The notes under the pieces were generated by a model that was not told the origin of the DNA, searched no databases, and worked only from the letters and a program-made list of their open reading frames with translations. This document shows positions 9,524 to 18,243 of a stretch of DNA of 64,000 nucleotides, in pieces (the stretch's first letter is position 1; each line of letters opens with the position of its first letter). Where the stretch lies: assembly GCA_963709355.1 (NCBI GenBank), contig CAVPVY010000005.1, forward strand, positions 1,178,001 to 1,242,000, given 5' to 3'. The DNA is from PLOWO2-12-38-17 sp963709355 (GTDB lineage: Bacteria > Planctomycetota > Brocadiia > Brocadiales > Brocadiaceae). The translations under genes were made by a program, and so were the position numbers.

Positions 9524-9955
9524 ATGAGAACTAAAGGGATATTTTCATATATTCAAATTGTGATTCTTGTATGCCTCATGCTGTGCAATGGTGGGAAGGG
9601 TATAAATATCTCCATAAAGACAAATGAATTTCCTTGCAAAGGACATCAATGTGGGTGTATATCAGAATCTGACTGCAAGAGAAATTGCTGTTGTGCATTG
9701 TATGGAAATCAGTCCGAACTTAAAGATGTTAGTAGAAAGCAGAAAAATAGTTTCCAAGTCTTTATAAGCAGTATAAACTGTAAATCAGATAGTAGATCGT
9801 TAACTGATTTGTCTTTTACAGCAAAATATGTATTGGACGTTAAAGTAGCTCTTTTAAAAGAAAGATTTATTTGTTTTAATTCCAATAACACTTCAATCTG
9901 CCCCCCTGAAGTATTACTATCACCTCCTGAAAAACCACCACGACGTTTTATATAA
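9524..9955 (+). CDS. Small exported Cys-rich protein of unknown function
   Basis: A 143-residue protein with an N-terminal hydrophobic segment (YIQIVILVCLMLC) that looks like a signal peptide or anchor. It is followed by a tight Cys block, F-P-C-K-G-H-Q-C-G-C-x5-C-x3-CCC. I know this C-x-x-H-x-C-G-C...C-x-x-x-C-C-C pattern from uncharacterised exported proteins of planctomycetes and relatives that often sit near metal genes. The rest has no recognised domain and ends in PPEKPPRRFI. It probably binds a metal or forms disulfides. It follows the YkgJ-like gene by 24 bp. Confidence 0.55.
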   Translation: MRTKGIFSYIQIVILVCLMLCNGGKGINISIKTNEFPCKGHQCGCISESDCKRNCCCALYGNQSELKDVSRKQKNSFQVFISSINCKSDSRSLTDLSFTAKYVLDVKVALLKERFICFNSNNTSICPPEVLLSPPEKPPRRFI

Positions 9956-10293
9956 TTAAATCTTTTTCATATAATATTGTCTTTATTTAGTTGAATTATG
10001 TCTATTCTCTTTGATCTTGATAGTCCTTATTGTCCGTTCTTCCAGTATATATTTTAACAAAATGTATGACACTGTTCATTTGAAAGAACCCAGGCTGGAG
10101 AAGGTCTAATACCTTTAGTTCTCTATGACTATGCAATTAATGTTCTTTACGGTAATGAAGGCTATTGTATATTTGTCTTATTTGTGTGATGTAGCAGCGG
10201 AATAGAATATGATGACTTAAGAGCTTTTAATTAGGTTGCATGTGCCTTCTTAATAAGCAATTGATTTAAAATTTCTAATAACTTTAAAATGGT

Positions 10294-10321
10294 GGTAAAG
10301 TAAGTTTAGTCTTACTTTGCC
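10294..10321. promoter_or_regulatory. Hairpin upstream of the outer-membrane barrel gene
   Basis: An 11-bp near-perfect inverted repeat (GGTAAAGTAAG and CTTACTTTGCC around TTTAGT) lies 44 bp before the barrel gene. It lacks a T-run, so an operator or mRNA leader hairpin is likelier than a terminator. Nothing else in the 9956-10364 gap could be supported. Confidence 0.3.
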
Positions 10322-10364
10322 GCATTTAATTCGTTGAAAATGATTGTAATATTGGAGATGCTTT

Positions 10365-11348
10365 ATGAGACCATTTTTAATAAAAATTATCTTCATAGTT
10401 GTAATTTGCGAGATTATCATAATTAACATAGGTGGTTTAGCCATGATATATTCTTGTGACCTTTGTTCTATTGGTGGATTTGGTGGAACAACTGGTGCCA
10501 TTAATCCATTCTCAGCTGAGTCGCCGAAGAAAAACAAGTATACGCTGGGTTACGTCCTTGAGTATCAGGACTGGGAGTCTGTCAACATAAACAAAGCACA
10601 CGAATTGCACGAAGAAGGCAGAGATGCCCATGCCAGGAAGAACGACATTTCAAACAGTATCTTTTTTGGCTACGGAATCACCGATACCCTTTCCATCAGC
10701 CTTCAGGTTCCTTATGTTGAGAGACGCTCCAGAGAGGTGCATGAAGAAGACTTCCTTGGTGAGAAACAAACTTCTACAGGTATCGGAGACTCTATTTTGC
10801 TTGGAAAATATAAGTTTTACGACAAACAATTCGGATTGGCGGGTATATTTGGCTTGAAATTACCCACAGGCAATACGACTGAGAGGAATATGGACGGTGA
10901 AAGATTTGAGCCGGAATTACAGCCGGGTACCGGTTCTCTTGATTATATGTTTGGAATCTCCGCCAACAAAACCATCAATCATTTGATTATATTGGATGGC
11001 ACAGTTTTGTATCATCCGAAGACTGAAGGAGATCAAGGTTATGAATTTGGCGATATCATCAGGACAACCGCAGGTGCTACCTTTCATATCATTGACCGTG
11101 ATAAAAAGCCTACCCTTAATCTTTTGTCAGAAGTTATTGCTCAATTTGCTAACAAAGACGAACAGAGTGGCAAAACAATACGTGATTCTGGAGGAACAAG
11201 CATCTTTTTTGCCCCTGGGTTGTCATCTCAACTAACAAAGCATTTGAAAACGACGGTTTCTGTTCCTGTTCCAGTGTATCAAGCATTAGGTGGTATCCAT
11301 CAGGAATTGGATTTTAATGTTCTTTTCAGTGTGAGCTACGGTTTTTAG
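10365..11348 (+). CDS. Outer-membrane beta-barrel protein, phenol MetA/transporter-like
   Basis: A 327-residue protein with an N-terminal hydrophobic segment of about 27 residues (signal peptide or anchor), a CDLCSIGGFGG stretch, and then alternating-residue strands typical of a beta-barrel. Phrases such as YGITDTLSISLQVPYVERR, GIGDSILLGKYKFY, GIFGLKLPTGNT and GTGSLDYMFGISANKTI match the family of putative outer-membrane MetA-pathway or copper-efflux-associated barrels. It should lie in the outer membrane and pass or sense small solutes; the substrate is unknown. The ribosome binding site GGAG lies before ATG 10365. It is monocistronic. Confidence 0.6.
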   Translation: MRPFLIKIIFIVVICEIIIINIGGLAMIYSCDLCSIGGFGGTTGAINPFSAESPKKNKYTLGYVLEYQDWESVNINKAHELHEEGRDAHARKNDISNSIFFGYGITDTLSISLQVPYVERRSREVHEEDFLGEKQTSTGIGDSILLGKYKFYDKQFGLAGIFGLKLPTGNTTERNMDGERFEPELQPGTGSLDYMFGISANKTINHLIILDGTVLYHPKTEGDQGYEFGDIIRTTAGATFHIIDRDKKPTLNLLSEVIAQFANKDEQSGKTIRDSGGTSIFFAPGLSSQLTKHLKTTVSVPVPVYQALGGIHQELDFNVLFSVSYGF

Positions 11349-11519
11349 AATAATATAGCTAAAGTACTCTTGTCCTTGAGTACGTACGATTATATTGCAA
11401 TGTTAACAATATCTTTTTTTGAACCACTTGAACTGCATTATTTGATAGTATATAATCCTGACCTAAAAGTGCAGGTATCAAATTTGAATTAACGTGATTT
11501 ATATGTCATCTTGTATTGC

Positions 11520-12908
11520 ATGGAAAATGATTTGTCAAATTTCCCCAGGACACTAATAGCCGGTACACACAGTGGGGTTGGGAAAACAACAATTACGCTT
11601 GGGTTAATGGCAATATTATCTGAGAAAGGATACGTACCTCAAGGATATAAGGTTGGTCCGGATTATATTGATCCATCACATCATATGTCAGTTACAAACC
11701 GCCCATCGAGAAATTTGGATACTTGGTTAATGACTAAGGACGTATGCATTGAATTATTTGAGCGCTCTTTAAGCGGGTCAAATATTGCGGTAATTGAAGG
11801 AGTAATGGGTTTATATGATGGTTGTCTTAATGGGACAGAATTAGGTAGTACTGCACACATTGCGAAGCTATTAAACACACCAACTATTTTAGTAGTTGAT
11901 GCTAAAGGTATGTCACGGAGTGCAGGAGCAGTTGTACTGGGATACATGAATTTTGATAGAGATGTTAAACTCCAGGGAATAATTCTGAATAGAGTCAGGA
12001 GCGAACGGCATTATTCATCTTTAAAGAAATCTATTGAGGAAAATTGTCATATACATGTATTAGGCTATCTTCCATATGATGAGAAAATAGCGTTGCCAGA
12101 AAGGCATCTGGGATTAGTGCCTTCAGTGGAACAGGAGCTTTCAAAGTCAGTATATAAAAAGATTGGCAATTTGATGTCATCAACAATAGATATTGATGAA
12201 TTTATTAATATTGCCAAATCAGCAGGCAGTATTCCATTTCATAAGAATACGCTATTTAAAGGAATAAATGATAGGTTTTATCTCAGGATCGCAGTTGCTA
12301 TGGATGAGGCTTTTAACTTTTATTATCATGACAATCTGGATTTATTGGAATCTTACGGAGTCGAGCTTACTTATTTTAGTCCGCTATATGACAAATATTT
12401 ACCGGCAGATATCAGCGGTTTGTACATCGGCGGTGGTTTCCCAGAACTATTTGCCGCTCAGCTTAATTCAAATAAAACAATGAAAGAATCTATAAGAAAA
12501 GCGTATAAAAATGGGATGGTAATTTACGGTGAGTGTGGTGGCATGATGTATCTGCTTGAGCAGATTGTTGATTTTAGAAATAACTCTTATGAGATGTGTG
12601 GGTTACTAAGAGGGACAGCGAAGATGGAAAATAAAAGACAGGGATTGGGTTATATTATAATAAAGGCGGCACAAGATAATTTTTTATGCAGGAAAGATTA
12701 TGTTTTTAAGGCACATGAGTTCCATTGGTCTTCACTACACGTTCCTCAGGACACTCAGTATGCATATATAATTTCTAAATGCGACAGTAGTAAAACACAA
12801 CCGGATGGTTTAATGGCAGAACGTATATTGGCTTCGTATGCACATGTGCATTTTGCTACAGATTCCAGATTAATATTACACTTTCTTCAGTCAATAAAAA
12901 AGGCGTAG
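11520..12908 (+). CDS. cbiA: Cobyrinic acid a,c-diamide synthase (CbiA/CobB)
   Basis: Starting at ATG 11520, the protein is 462 residues. The N-terminal ATPase domain has the P-loop variant GTHSGVGKTT and the block GPDYIDPSHH...NLDTWL; the C-terminal glutamine amidotransferase domain shows GLYIGGGFPELFA and YGECGGMMYL with the nucleophile Cys. It amidates the a and c side chains of cobyrinate with ATP and glutamine, an early step towards adenosylcobalamin. It is separated from cbiB by about 4 kb of other genes. An in-frame TTG at 11511 is a less likely start. Confidence 0.92.
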   Translation: MENDLSNFPRTLIAGTHSGVGKTTITLGLMAILSEKGYVPQGYKVGPDYIDPSHHMSVTNRPSRNLDTWLMTKDVCIELFERSLSGSNIAVIEGVMGLYDGCLNGTELGSTAHIAKLLNTPTILVVDAKGMSRSAGAVVLGYMNFDRDVKLQGIILNRVRSERHYSSLKKSIEENCHIHVLGYLPYDEKIALPERHLGLVPSVEQELSKSVYKKIGNLMSSTIDIDEFINIAKSAGSIPFHKNTLFKGINDRFYLRIAVAMDEAFNFYYHDNLDLLESYGVELTYFSPLYDKYLPADISGLYIGGGFPELFAAQLNSNKTMKESIRKAYKNGMVIYGECGGMMYLLEQIVDFRNNSYEMCGLLRGTAKMENKRQGLGYIIIKAAQDNFLCRKDYVFKAHEFHWSSLHVPQDTQYAYIISKCDSSKTQPDGLMAERILASYAHVHFATDSRLILHFLQSIKKA

Positions 12909-13000
12909 AATATTTATTATCATAGAACGCAGCTTCAATTGTTTCTATACTATAATCCAGCATTATATTTTTAAATATTAATTAAAAAGGGGGGGGTATA

Positions 13001-13744
13001 ATGGAATTTAAAGATAAAGTTGCAATTGTTACTGGTGGTACAAGAGGTATAGGTAGGGCAATTGCTTTGGAACTAGCTAGAAACGGATGTAATGTTGCTT
13101 TTAATTATACAAAAAGTATCGAGGAGGCTAATAAATTAGTAAAAGAGATTGAATCAATTGGACCAAGTGCAATTTCTTTGCAGATAAACGCAGTTAGCTT
13201 TGAAGGTGCTAGAAATATGGTAAAAGATGTAAAAGACAAGTATGGAAGGATTGACTTCCTTGTTAATAACGCCGGAATTACACGGGATAAATTACTTGCA
13301 CTAATGGCTGAAAACGACTGGGATGATGTTATTAATACTAATCTTAAAAGTGTATATAATTTCTCAAAGGCAGTAATAACACAGATGATTAAACAGAAAT
13401 CAGGGAGTATCCTGAATATTACATCTATAAGCGGAATAACAGGCACGGCAGGTCAGGTTAATTATTCTTCCTCTAAGGCTGGTATGATCGGTTTTACGAA
13501 AGCGCTTGCAAAGGAAGTCGGAAAGGTAAACGTTACCGTAAACGCCATTGCCTGCGGTTTTATTGAAACAGACATGACGGCTGTTCTGCCTCAGGAATAT
13601 AAGGATAAAATGATTGAAATGGTACCTGTAAAGAGATTTGGCAAGCCTGAAGAGGTGGCGAAAGTAGCTGTGTTTTTACTATCCGATAATGCTCGATACA
13701 TTACAGGGCATGTAATAAGTGTTGATGGCGGTCTTGCGATGTAA
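13001..13744 (+). CDS. fabG: 3-oxoacyl-[ACP] reductase FabG
   Basis: A 247-residue short-chain dehydrogenase with the NADPH-binding T-G-G-T-R-G-I-G-R-A motif (residues 11-20), NNAG (89-92), catalytic Ser142, Tyr155 and Lys159 (in YSSSK) and the FabG-type C-terminus YITGHVISVDGGLAM. It reduces 3-ketoacyl-ACP in each cycle of fatty acid elongation. The leader holds a run of nine G's as ribosome binding site. The lipid operon at 23.6-30.0 kb lacks a ketoreductase, so this gene may serve it as well as housekeeping synthesis (inference). Confidence 0.9.
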   Translation: MEFKDKVAIVTGGTRGIGRAIALELARNGCNVAFNYTKSIEEANKLVKEIESIGPSAISLQINAVSFEGARNMVKDVKDKYGRIDFLVNNAGITRDKLLALMAENDWDDVINTNLKSVYNFSKAVITQMIKQKSGSILNITSISGITGTAGQVNYSSSKAGMIGFTKALAKEVGKVNVTVNAIACGFIETDMTAVLPQEYKDKMIEMVPVKRFGKPEEVAKVAVFLLSDNARYITGHVISVDGGLAM

Positions 13745-13784
13745 TAAGTACAACGGACTGAATGCAATAAAGAAGGGGGGAGAT

Positions 13785-14096
13785 ATGTTGTTCTTACTAA
13801 AGGTTGAAGTAAAACAAATGCCACAGATGTCGGTAAAGGACTTTCTGGAATATGTGATTAAAGAGTGGGAATACTTTGCGCGTTTTCAGAGGCGCGGGAA
13901 GATATTGGCAGGCGGTAAATTGGCGGGCAGAAGGGGGGCGGCTGCTATTATTGATGCAGAATCAAATGAAGAAATGGATGAGATTGTATCGAAGTTGCCA
14001 CTGTTCCCATTCTTTACTGATATAGAAATTACACCCCTTGTCTCAATGGAAAAAGCATTATTGGATACAAAAAGAATACATTCGCTCATGAAATAG
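13785..14096 (+). CDS. Muconolactone isomerase-like small protein
   Basis: A 103-residue protein from ATG 13785, chosen because AAGAAGGGGGGAG lies just before it; the frame is open further upstream into fabG. The compact ferredoxin-like pattern (MLFLLKVEV...FARFQRRGKILAGGKLAGRRGAAAIIDAESNEEMDEIVSKLPLFP) matches the muconolactone delta-isomerase/YciI-like fold. Members are small oligomers with varied, mostly unknown roles. It is 40 bp after fabG, so it may be co-transcribed with it. Confidence 0.5.
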   Translation: MLFLLKVEVKQMPQMSVKDFLEYVIKEWEYFARFQRRGKILAGGKLAGRRGAAAIIDAESNEEMDEIVSKLPLFPFFTDIEITPLVSMEKALLDTKRIHSLMK

Positions 14097-14254
14097 AATT
14101 TATCATTATAAATAGTCATTGCGTGCCACCGAATGTGGCATGGCAATTTTATAAAGTAAATAAAATTAGACTGGGTGTCAAATCGTTTACCTTGTATATC
14201 ATCAATTATAATGTTTGTGATCTGCGAATATTTACAATTTATATTACCACATAC

Positions 14255-14311
14255 CGATCAAGGTCACCGGGGCGCAGCTTTTTGCGCATCTGGTGGACCG
14301 CCTTGTTAGGC
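14255..14311 (-). repeat. attC-like recombination site
   Basis: In minus orientation: GCCTAAC (R'' box, 14311-14305), then GGTCCACC (14299-14292), an inner stem TGCGC/GCGCA (+ strand 14272-14276 with 14283-14287), GGTGACC (14268-14262) and CTTGATCG. The L''/L' arms pair except for one extra base, which is a G on the bottom strand, as in true attC sites. The R' box is not a canonical GTTRRRY, as expected if it belongs to the recipient site. Confidence 0.6.
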
Positions 14312-14968
14312 ACCGATATTTGAAAGAAATGTGCCAACTAAAAAAGCGAGAAAACCAGCAACGAGTACCTGCCTCCTTTTCTTGAGGCCCAATATTCTGA
14401 AGGTACCTTTGATAATTCCCGCCCCAATAAGTAGATACCCCAAATTTGCAAGGCAATATCCCACAACCATTGCCACACTTGCTGGAGTTTGTGTTGCGAT
14501 GTAAATGCCTGCACGTACTGGGTACAGCAGACTAATCGTACTTACCCATGGAAAGACTGAAGCCTTGATACCCATGAATTCCCGCATTTTGGGCTGGTCG
14601 TATGCGCTGTATGCATAACTTAAGGCGATGATATTGAACATATTAAACAGCATTTCGTCATCAGCTTCTAATCCTATTTCGGAGAGGACCTTCTTAGCGT
14701 CTAGGGTTATCCCATCAAAAACAGATGCTGTGTCTGTATACCAGAAAACTTGGTCGTACTCTCGCAAATTCCAGCGGTCGATAAAACCTTCCACGAGCCC
14801 GCGAGCTTGCTATGGAAGCATGGCGATTGTCCCATTGATGCCCCGGATTCGCTGGTCTTGACTTTGCCGGTTGAGATGGTGGTCAATCAATTGAGAGAAG
14901 GGCTTACCTTTAAATTCCTCTCTCAATTCTGATAGATTGACGCTTTGAGGCCTTCTGTCCTTTTCGAT
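14306..14968 (-). pseudogene. Cassette-borne membrane protein, broken by an amber codon
   Basis: The longest intact frame (GTG 14794 to the stop at 14306-14308) encodes 162 residues with several hydrophobic segments (FNIIALSYAYSAY, VAMVVGYCLANLGYLLIGAGII, VLVAGFLAFLVGTFL). The same frame continues upstream past one TAG (14810-14812) for another 50 or so residues with normal coding character (for example SVNLSELREEFKGKPFSQLI and INGTIAMLP). No ATG is found at its 5' end. It therefore looks like one gene damaged by a nonsense mutation and start loss. No family is recognised. Confidence 0.5.
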
Positions 14969-15235
14969 ATGCCTAACATTAATTTTTATCTTTATTCTAT
15001 AAATGTAGGCACATTATATTGTATTGTATCAGTTGACAAACGAAAATCGGTAGACCTGTATTGAAATATCGAATATAGTTCCATAGTATCACGTTAATAT
15101 TATTAATATTCGTAATTGTGATAGTAATTCGGTTTTGTTATGCCCTAGTCCTTTAAAGACCCTCTTATCCAAAAGGCATTGGTTAAAGAAAAATAATTTA
15201 TTTGAACAAAACTAGTAGGTATTGTCTTGAAGAAT

Positions 15236-16528
15236 TTATTGCTGTGGATGGTTTGTGTGATGATGATGAAAAATGCCAAATAATTTCTTTATAGTCTCCA
15301 CATACCGATAGCCGCCTCCATTTTTTGCCTCTTGTTTGGCTACCTTTGCAGGGTGATGGAGTAATTTGTTGATAGTTCGTTCCATTGTATAAACAACCTG
15401 TTCCCAGTCGTTATTATCTAAACTTTTTAATTTGGTTTTTAGGCGGTCAAGCTCCTCTTTACCGATAGTATGGAAATGATTGCGTAAATGTGTTATTGCT
15501 GGTTCTATTTTCATTTCCTCCAGCTTTGCCATGAAGTGTTCTACCTCCTCTTCAATGATAGCCTGGCATTTTTCCACCTCTCTTGTTCGTTCGTCTACAT
15601 TCTGATTAACAACGGATTGCAGGTCATCAATATTATATAGATAGACATTATCTATATTTGCAACATCAGGTTCGATATCTCTTGGAACAGCTATATCTAT
15701 AAGAAACATTGGATTACCTCTGCGGTGCTTGATTGCATCTTTTACCTGATTAGCGTGGATTACGTAATGAGGAGCGGATGTTGAACTAATTATTATATCT
15801 GCTTTTGTAAGGTATTCGCTCAGTAATTCATACTTAATTGCCTGACCATGATATTCATTGGCAAGCTCTTGCGCACGTTCAAAGGTACGGTTTGCAACTA
15901 TAAATGTACGAGACCCTTCTTCATAAAGATGCTTTAAAAGAAGTTCGCACATCTCACCTGCACCAACAACAAGTACAATTTTACCTGTAAAATCCTGAAA
16001 AATCTTTTCTGCAAATTCTACCGCTACTGAACTTATAGATACCTTGCCCTTTCCTATGGAAGTAGAGGTGTGAACAATTTTAGCTACATTAAGCGCCTGC
16101 TGGAATAACAGGTTCATGACCTTACCTGTAGCTTCTTGCATTGAAGCCGTCACATATGCTTCTTTAACCTGAGAGAGGATTTGCGATTCACCTAATACCA
16201 TTGAATCCAGGCTAGAGGTTACGAAAAAAAGGTGGACTACAGCGCGATCATCCTTGTAGTGATACATATACTGGGAGAGGTAGTTTTGTTCTATCTTATG
16301 AAAATCGGCAAGGAATGAAAGGATGTCCTCGACCTTTATTGAATCTTCTAATGAAGATATATATATTTCAACCCGATTACATGTTGATAAGATAACAGCC
16401 TCTGCATCTTGATGTTTTTGTAAAAACATTGATAAAGCGGTAGAAATGCTATTTGTATCAAATGCCAGTTTTTCTCTGATTTCTACAGGGGCTGATTTAT
16501 GATTTAATCCTACAACCAATATGCTCAT
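15236..16528 (-). CDS. hemA: Glutamyl-tRNA reductase HemA
   Basis: A 430-residue protein beginning MSILVVGLNHKSAPVEIREK. It shows the catalytic Cys block STCNRVEIY, the LGESQILSQVKEAY motif, the NADPH-binding VLVVGAGEMCELLLKHL, and SSTSAPHYV and FLIDIAVPRDIEP, followed by the dimerisation helix. It reduces Glu-tRNA(Glu) to glutamate-1-semialdehyde, the first step of tetrapyrrole synthesis, and so feeds both haem and cobalamin. It follows the HemX/CcsA-like gene by 27 bp. The C-terminus is His-rich (FHHHHTNHPQQ). Confidence 0.95.
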   Translation of the reverse strand: MSILVVGLNHKSAPVEIREKLAFDTNSISTALSMFLQKHQDAEAVILSTCNRVEIYISSLEDSIKVEDILSFLADFHKIEQNYLSQYMYHYKDDRAVVHLFFVTSSLDSMVLGESQILSQVKEAYVTASMQEATGKVMNLLFQQALNVAKIVHTSTSIGKGKVSISSVAVEFAEKIFQDFTGKIVLVVGAGEMCELLLKHLYEEGSRTFIVANRTFERAQELANEYHGQAIKYELLSEYLTKADIIISSTSAPHYVIHANQVKDAIKHRRGNPMFLIDIAVPRDIEPDVANIDNVYLYNIDDLQSVVNQNVDERTREVEKCQAIIEEEVEHFMAKLEEMKIEPAITHLRNHFHTIGKEELDRLKTKLKSLDNNDWEQVVYTMERTINKLLHHPAKVAKQEAKNGGGYRYVETIKKLFGIFHHHHTNHPQQ

Positions 16529-16555
16529 TTTAATCTTTAGTCTTAAAAATAATCT

Positions 16556-17425
16556 CTATTGTACGTTTAAGATTTTAGTGTTTGTTTGTTCGCTAACATT
16601 CTGAAAGGCATGTTTAGAACCCATAAAGAATGTTCCAATAAAGGTAAAAAGTACTAAACAAAAGCCGGCGATAGTTAAACATGCGATCTTGGTGCCATGG
16701 AAAGATGCTATAAGACGCATATGTAGCAATGCAGCATATACAAGCCATGTAGCTAAACCAAGAATAACCTTGTAATCAAGATACCACACCTCACCCAGAA
16801 TGTTTTGAGTTTTAACCCAGAAAGCGCCAAATACAAGACCTATTGATAGTAATGGGAAGCCAAGTGAAATAGTCTTCCAAATAAGGTTATCAATTCTTTC
16901 TAATGACGGCAATTTATTGAAAAGTGAACCAAACAATTTAAGCTTTAACTGCCTCTGCTGTGTCAGGTACATAACGCTCAAGCTGAATGATATTGTGAAT
17001 GCGGCATATCCTATAAATATGGGGATAATATGCGCTATGAGCCAGAAATTTCCAAGGCTTATTGTTATTAATAAATTGTTTCCGTCAAATGTCAACGCCC
17101 AGATAGAAAGCGCTGTAATTAGTGGTATCAGGAAAGTGTCCAGAGAGGGTATTTTGTAAAGATAGTCAAGGTTAATATAAACAAATAAAACACACCATAA
17201 AAGTGATACAAAAGATTCATAAACATTTGTTATTGGAATGTTACCTGATTCTAAGCCAAGAAATATCAGGAAACCGCTGTGGACAAAGAAGCCCATCATC
17301 ATGACCCACTTGGCTATTATTTTATTAAAAAACGAAGGTTTTATAATATATCCAATAGACAAGACAGAGGATACAAAATACAAGATTATAGAAATTATAA
17401 ATGGAATATGAGGTAGAGTTATCAT
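16556..17425 (-). CDS. CcsA/HemX-like membrane protein (cytochrome c assembly family)
   Basis: A 289-residue protein with about eight membrane segments. The spacing of membrane segments, the loop DYKVILGLATWLVYAALLHMR and His/Trp positions fit the cytochrome c assembly (CcsA/CcmC) superfamily. Directly upstream of hemA this is the HemX type, reported in other bacteria to affect HemA level. It may handle haem for c-type cytochromes or tune haem synthesis; the two cannot be told apart here. The canonical WGxxWxWD haem motif is not evident, which favours HemX. Confidence 0.7.
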   Translation of the reverse strand: MITLPHIPFIISIILYFVSSVLSIGYIIKPSFFNKIIAKWVMMMGFFVHSGFLIFLGLESGNIPITNVYESFVSLLWCVLFVYINLDYLYKIPSLDTFLIPLITALSIWALTFDGNNLLITISLGNFWLIAHIIPIFIGYAAFTISFSLSVMYLTQQRQLKLKLFGSLFNKLPSLERIDNLIWKTISLGFPLLSIGLVFGAFWVKTQNILGEVWYLDYKVILGLATWLVYAALLHMRLIASFHGTKIACLTIAGFCLVLFTFIGTFFMGSKHAFQNVSEQTNTKILNVQ

Positions 17426-17646
17426 ATATAAGTGTTAATTTAAATGATAAACATATATTAATCAAATGAAATATTCGGTAGGCAATTTGACTTGTTTCCT
17501 TTTTTTTAATTGACAAAAATTTACTTCTTCGATACCTTTAAATGTAATATGTTATTGGGCGTTGTCTTTTATATAGGGTGTGAGGCAATCCAAAGTGGTT
17601 GTTTATGTATTTTTATTAATTTATATTTAATTGAGGATTTTAAACA

Positions 17647-17865
17647 ATGACAGAAGAATTCAAAATAACTAAAAAAACAAGTATTGGGGAGGTAATTAAA
17701 AGGTACCCCGAAGCTGAACCTGTAATAAAAAAGTATTTTGGGGCAGGATGCTTTACATGCCCTGGTTCAAAAACAGAAGACATTGCCTTTGGGGCAGTAA
17801 TGCACAATGTTTCACCAGATGTAATAATCAAAGAACTTAATGAGGTTATTTCTAAAAAGACTTAG
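17647..17865 (+). CDS. DUF1858 redox-disulfide domain protein
   Basis: A 72-residue protein: TSIGEVIKRYPEAEPVIKKYF followed by GCFTCPGS and a helical end. This matches the DUF1858 / hybrid-cluster-associated redox disulfide family. The C-x-x-C pair is the likely active or metal-binding feature. Upstream, TTGACA at 17510-17515 with TACCTT 17 bp further is a weak candidate promoter for the operon that runs to 21.3 kb. Confidence 0.8.
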   Translation: MTEEFKITKKTSIGEVIKRYPEAEPVIKKYFGAGCFTCPGSKTEDIAFGAVMHNVSPDVIIKELNEVISKKT

Positions 17866-17928
17866 CCTTTAAGGTATAATTAAATCTAAGGTAACTAAAT
17901 TGTAAACAATTAAGATAAGGAGATATGA

Positions 17929-18147
17929 ATGAGAGAAGAGGTAGAAAATGCACTTAAACATATAAGACCTGCCTTACAGGCAGACGGCGGAGATATTGAA
18001 CTTATAGACGTACAGGACGGTGTTGTGAAGGTGCGCCTCAAAGGCGCCTGTGGTTCATGTCCGAGTGCTTTAATGACTTTAAAATATGGTGTGGAAGAGC
18101 GTCTTAAAGAACAGATTCCAGGGATAAAGTCTGTTGAACTCGCCTAA
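17929..18147 (+). CDS. NifU C-terminal-domain protein (Nfu-type Fe-S scaffold)
   Basis: A 72-residue protein with the Nfu core ADGGDIELIDVQDGVVKVRLKGACGSCPSA; the C-x-x-C holds a [4Fe-4S] cluster for transfer to target proteins. Only the Nfu domain is present. AAGGAGATATGA precedes ATG 17929. It fits an Fe-S or sulfur-handling operon with the cysteine desulfurase downstream. Confidence 0.92.
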   Translation: MREEVENALKHIRPALQADGGDIELIDVQDGVVKVRLKGACGSCPSALMTLKYGVEERLKEQIPGIKSVELA

Positions 18148-18243
18148 AGAATTTGTTGCTTGTTATCGTGATTCATGATTTATATTATTTTTTAAATTAA
18201 AAACAACACCTTTGTAGTTTATTTTTTTCTTAGGAGTATTTGA

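Larger units (their letters stand above)
14255..14976 (-). mobile_element. Solitary integron-type gene cassette
   Basis: On the minus strand a 722-bp unit begins at TTAGGC (after the G at 14977) and ends in an attC-like site at 14311-14255. The interior is richer in GC than the AT-rich DNA on both sides, and composition changes sharply at both edges. The ORF stop codon overlaps the first attC box, as is usual in cassettes. No integron integrase and no second attC are in the window, so it looks like one cassette dropped into a secondary site. Confidence 0.6.

Noticed and set aside
14123..14932. Plus-strand frames over the cassette
   Set aside because: They are antisense shadows of the cassette gene, whose minus-strand frame shows coherent membrane segments and an attC overlap.
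17325..17516. A 63-codon frame on the minus strand before the CcsA-like gene
   Set aside because: It overlaps the start of the real gene in another frame, has AT-rich random composition and no ribosome binding site.
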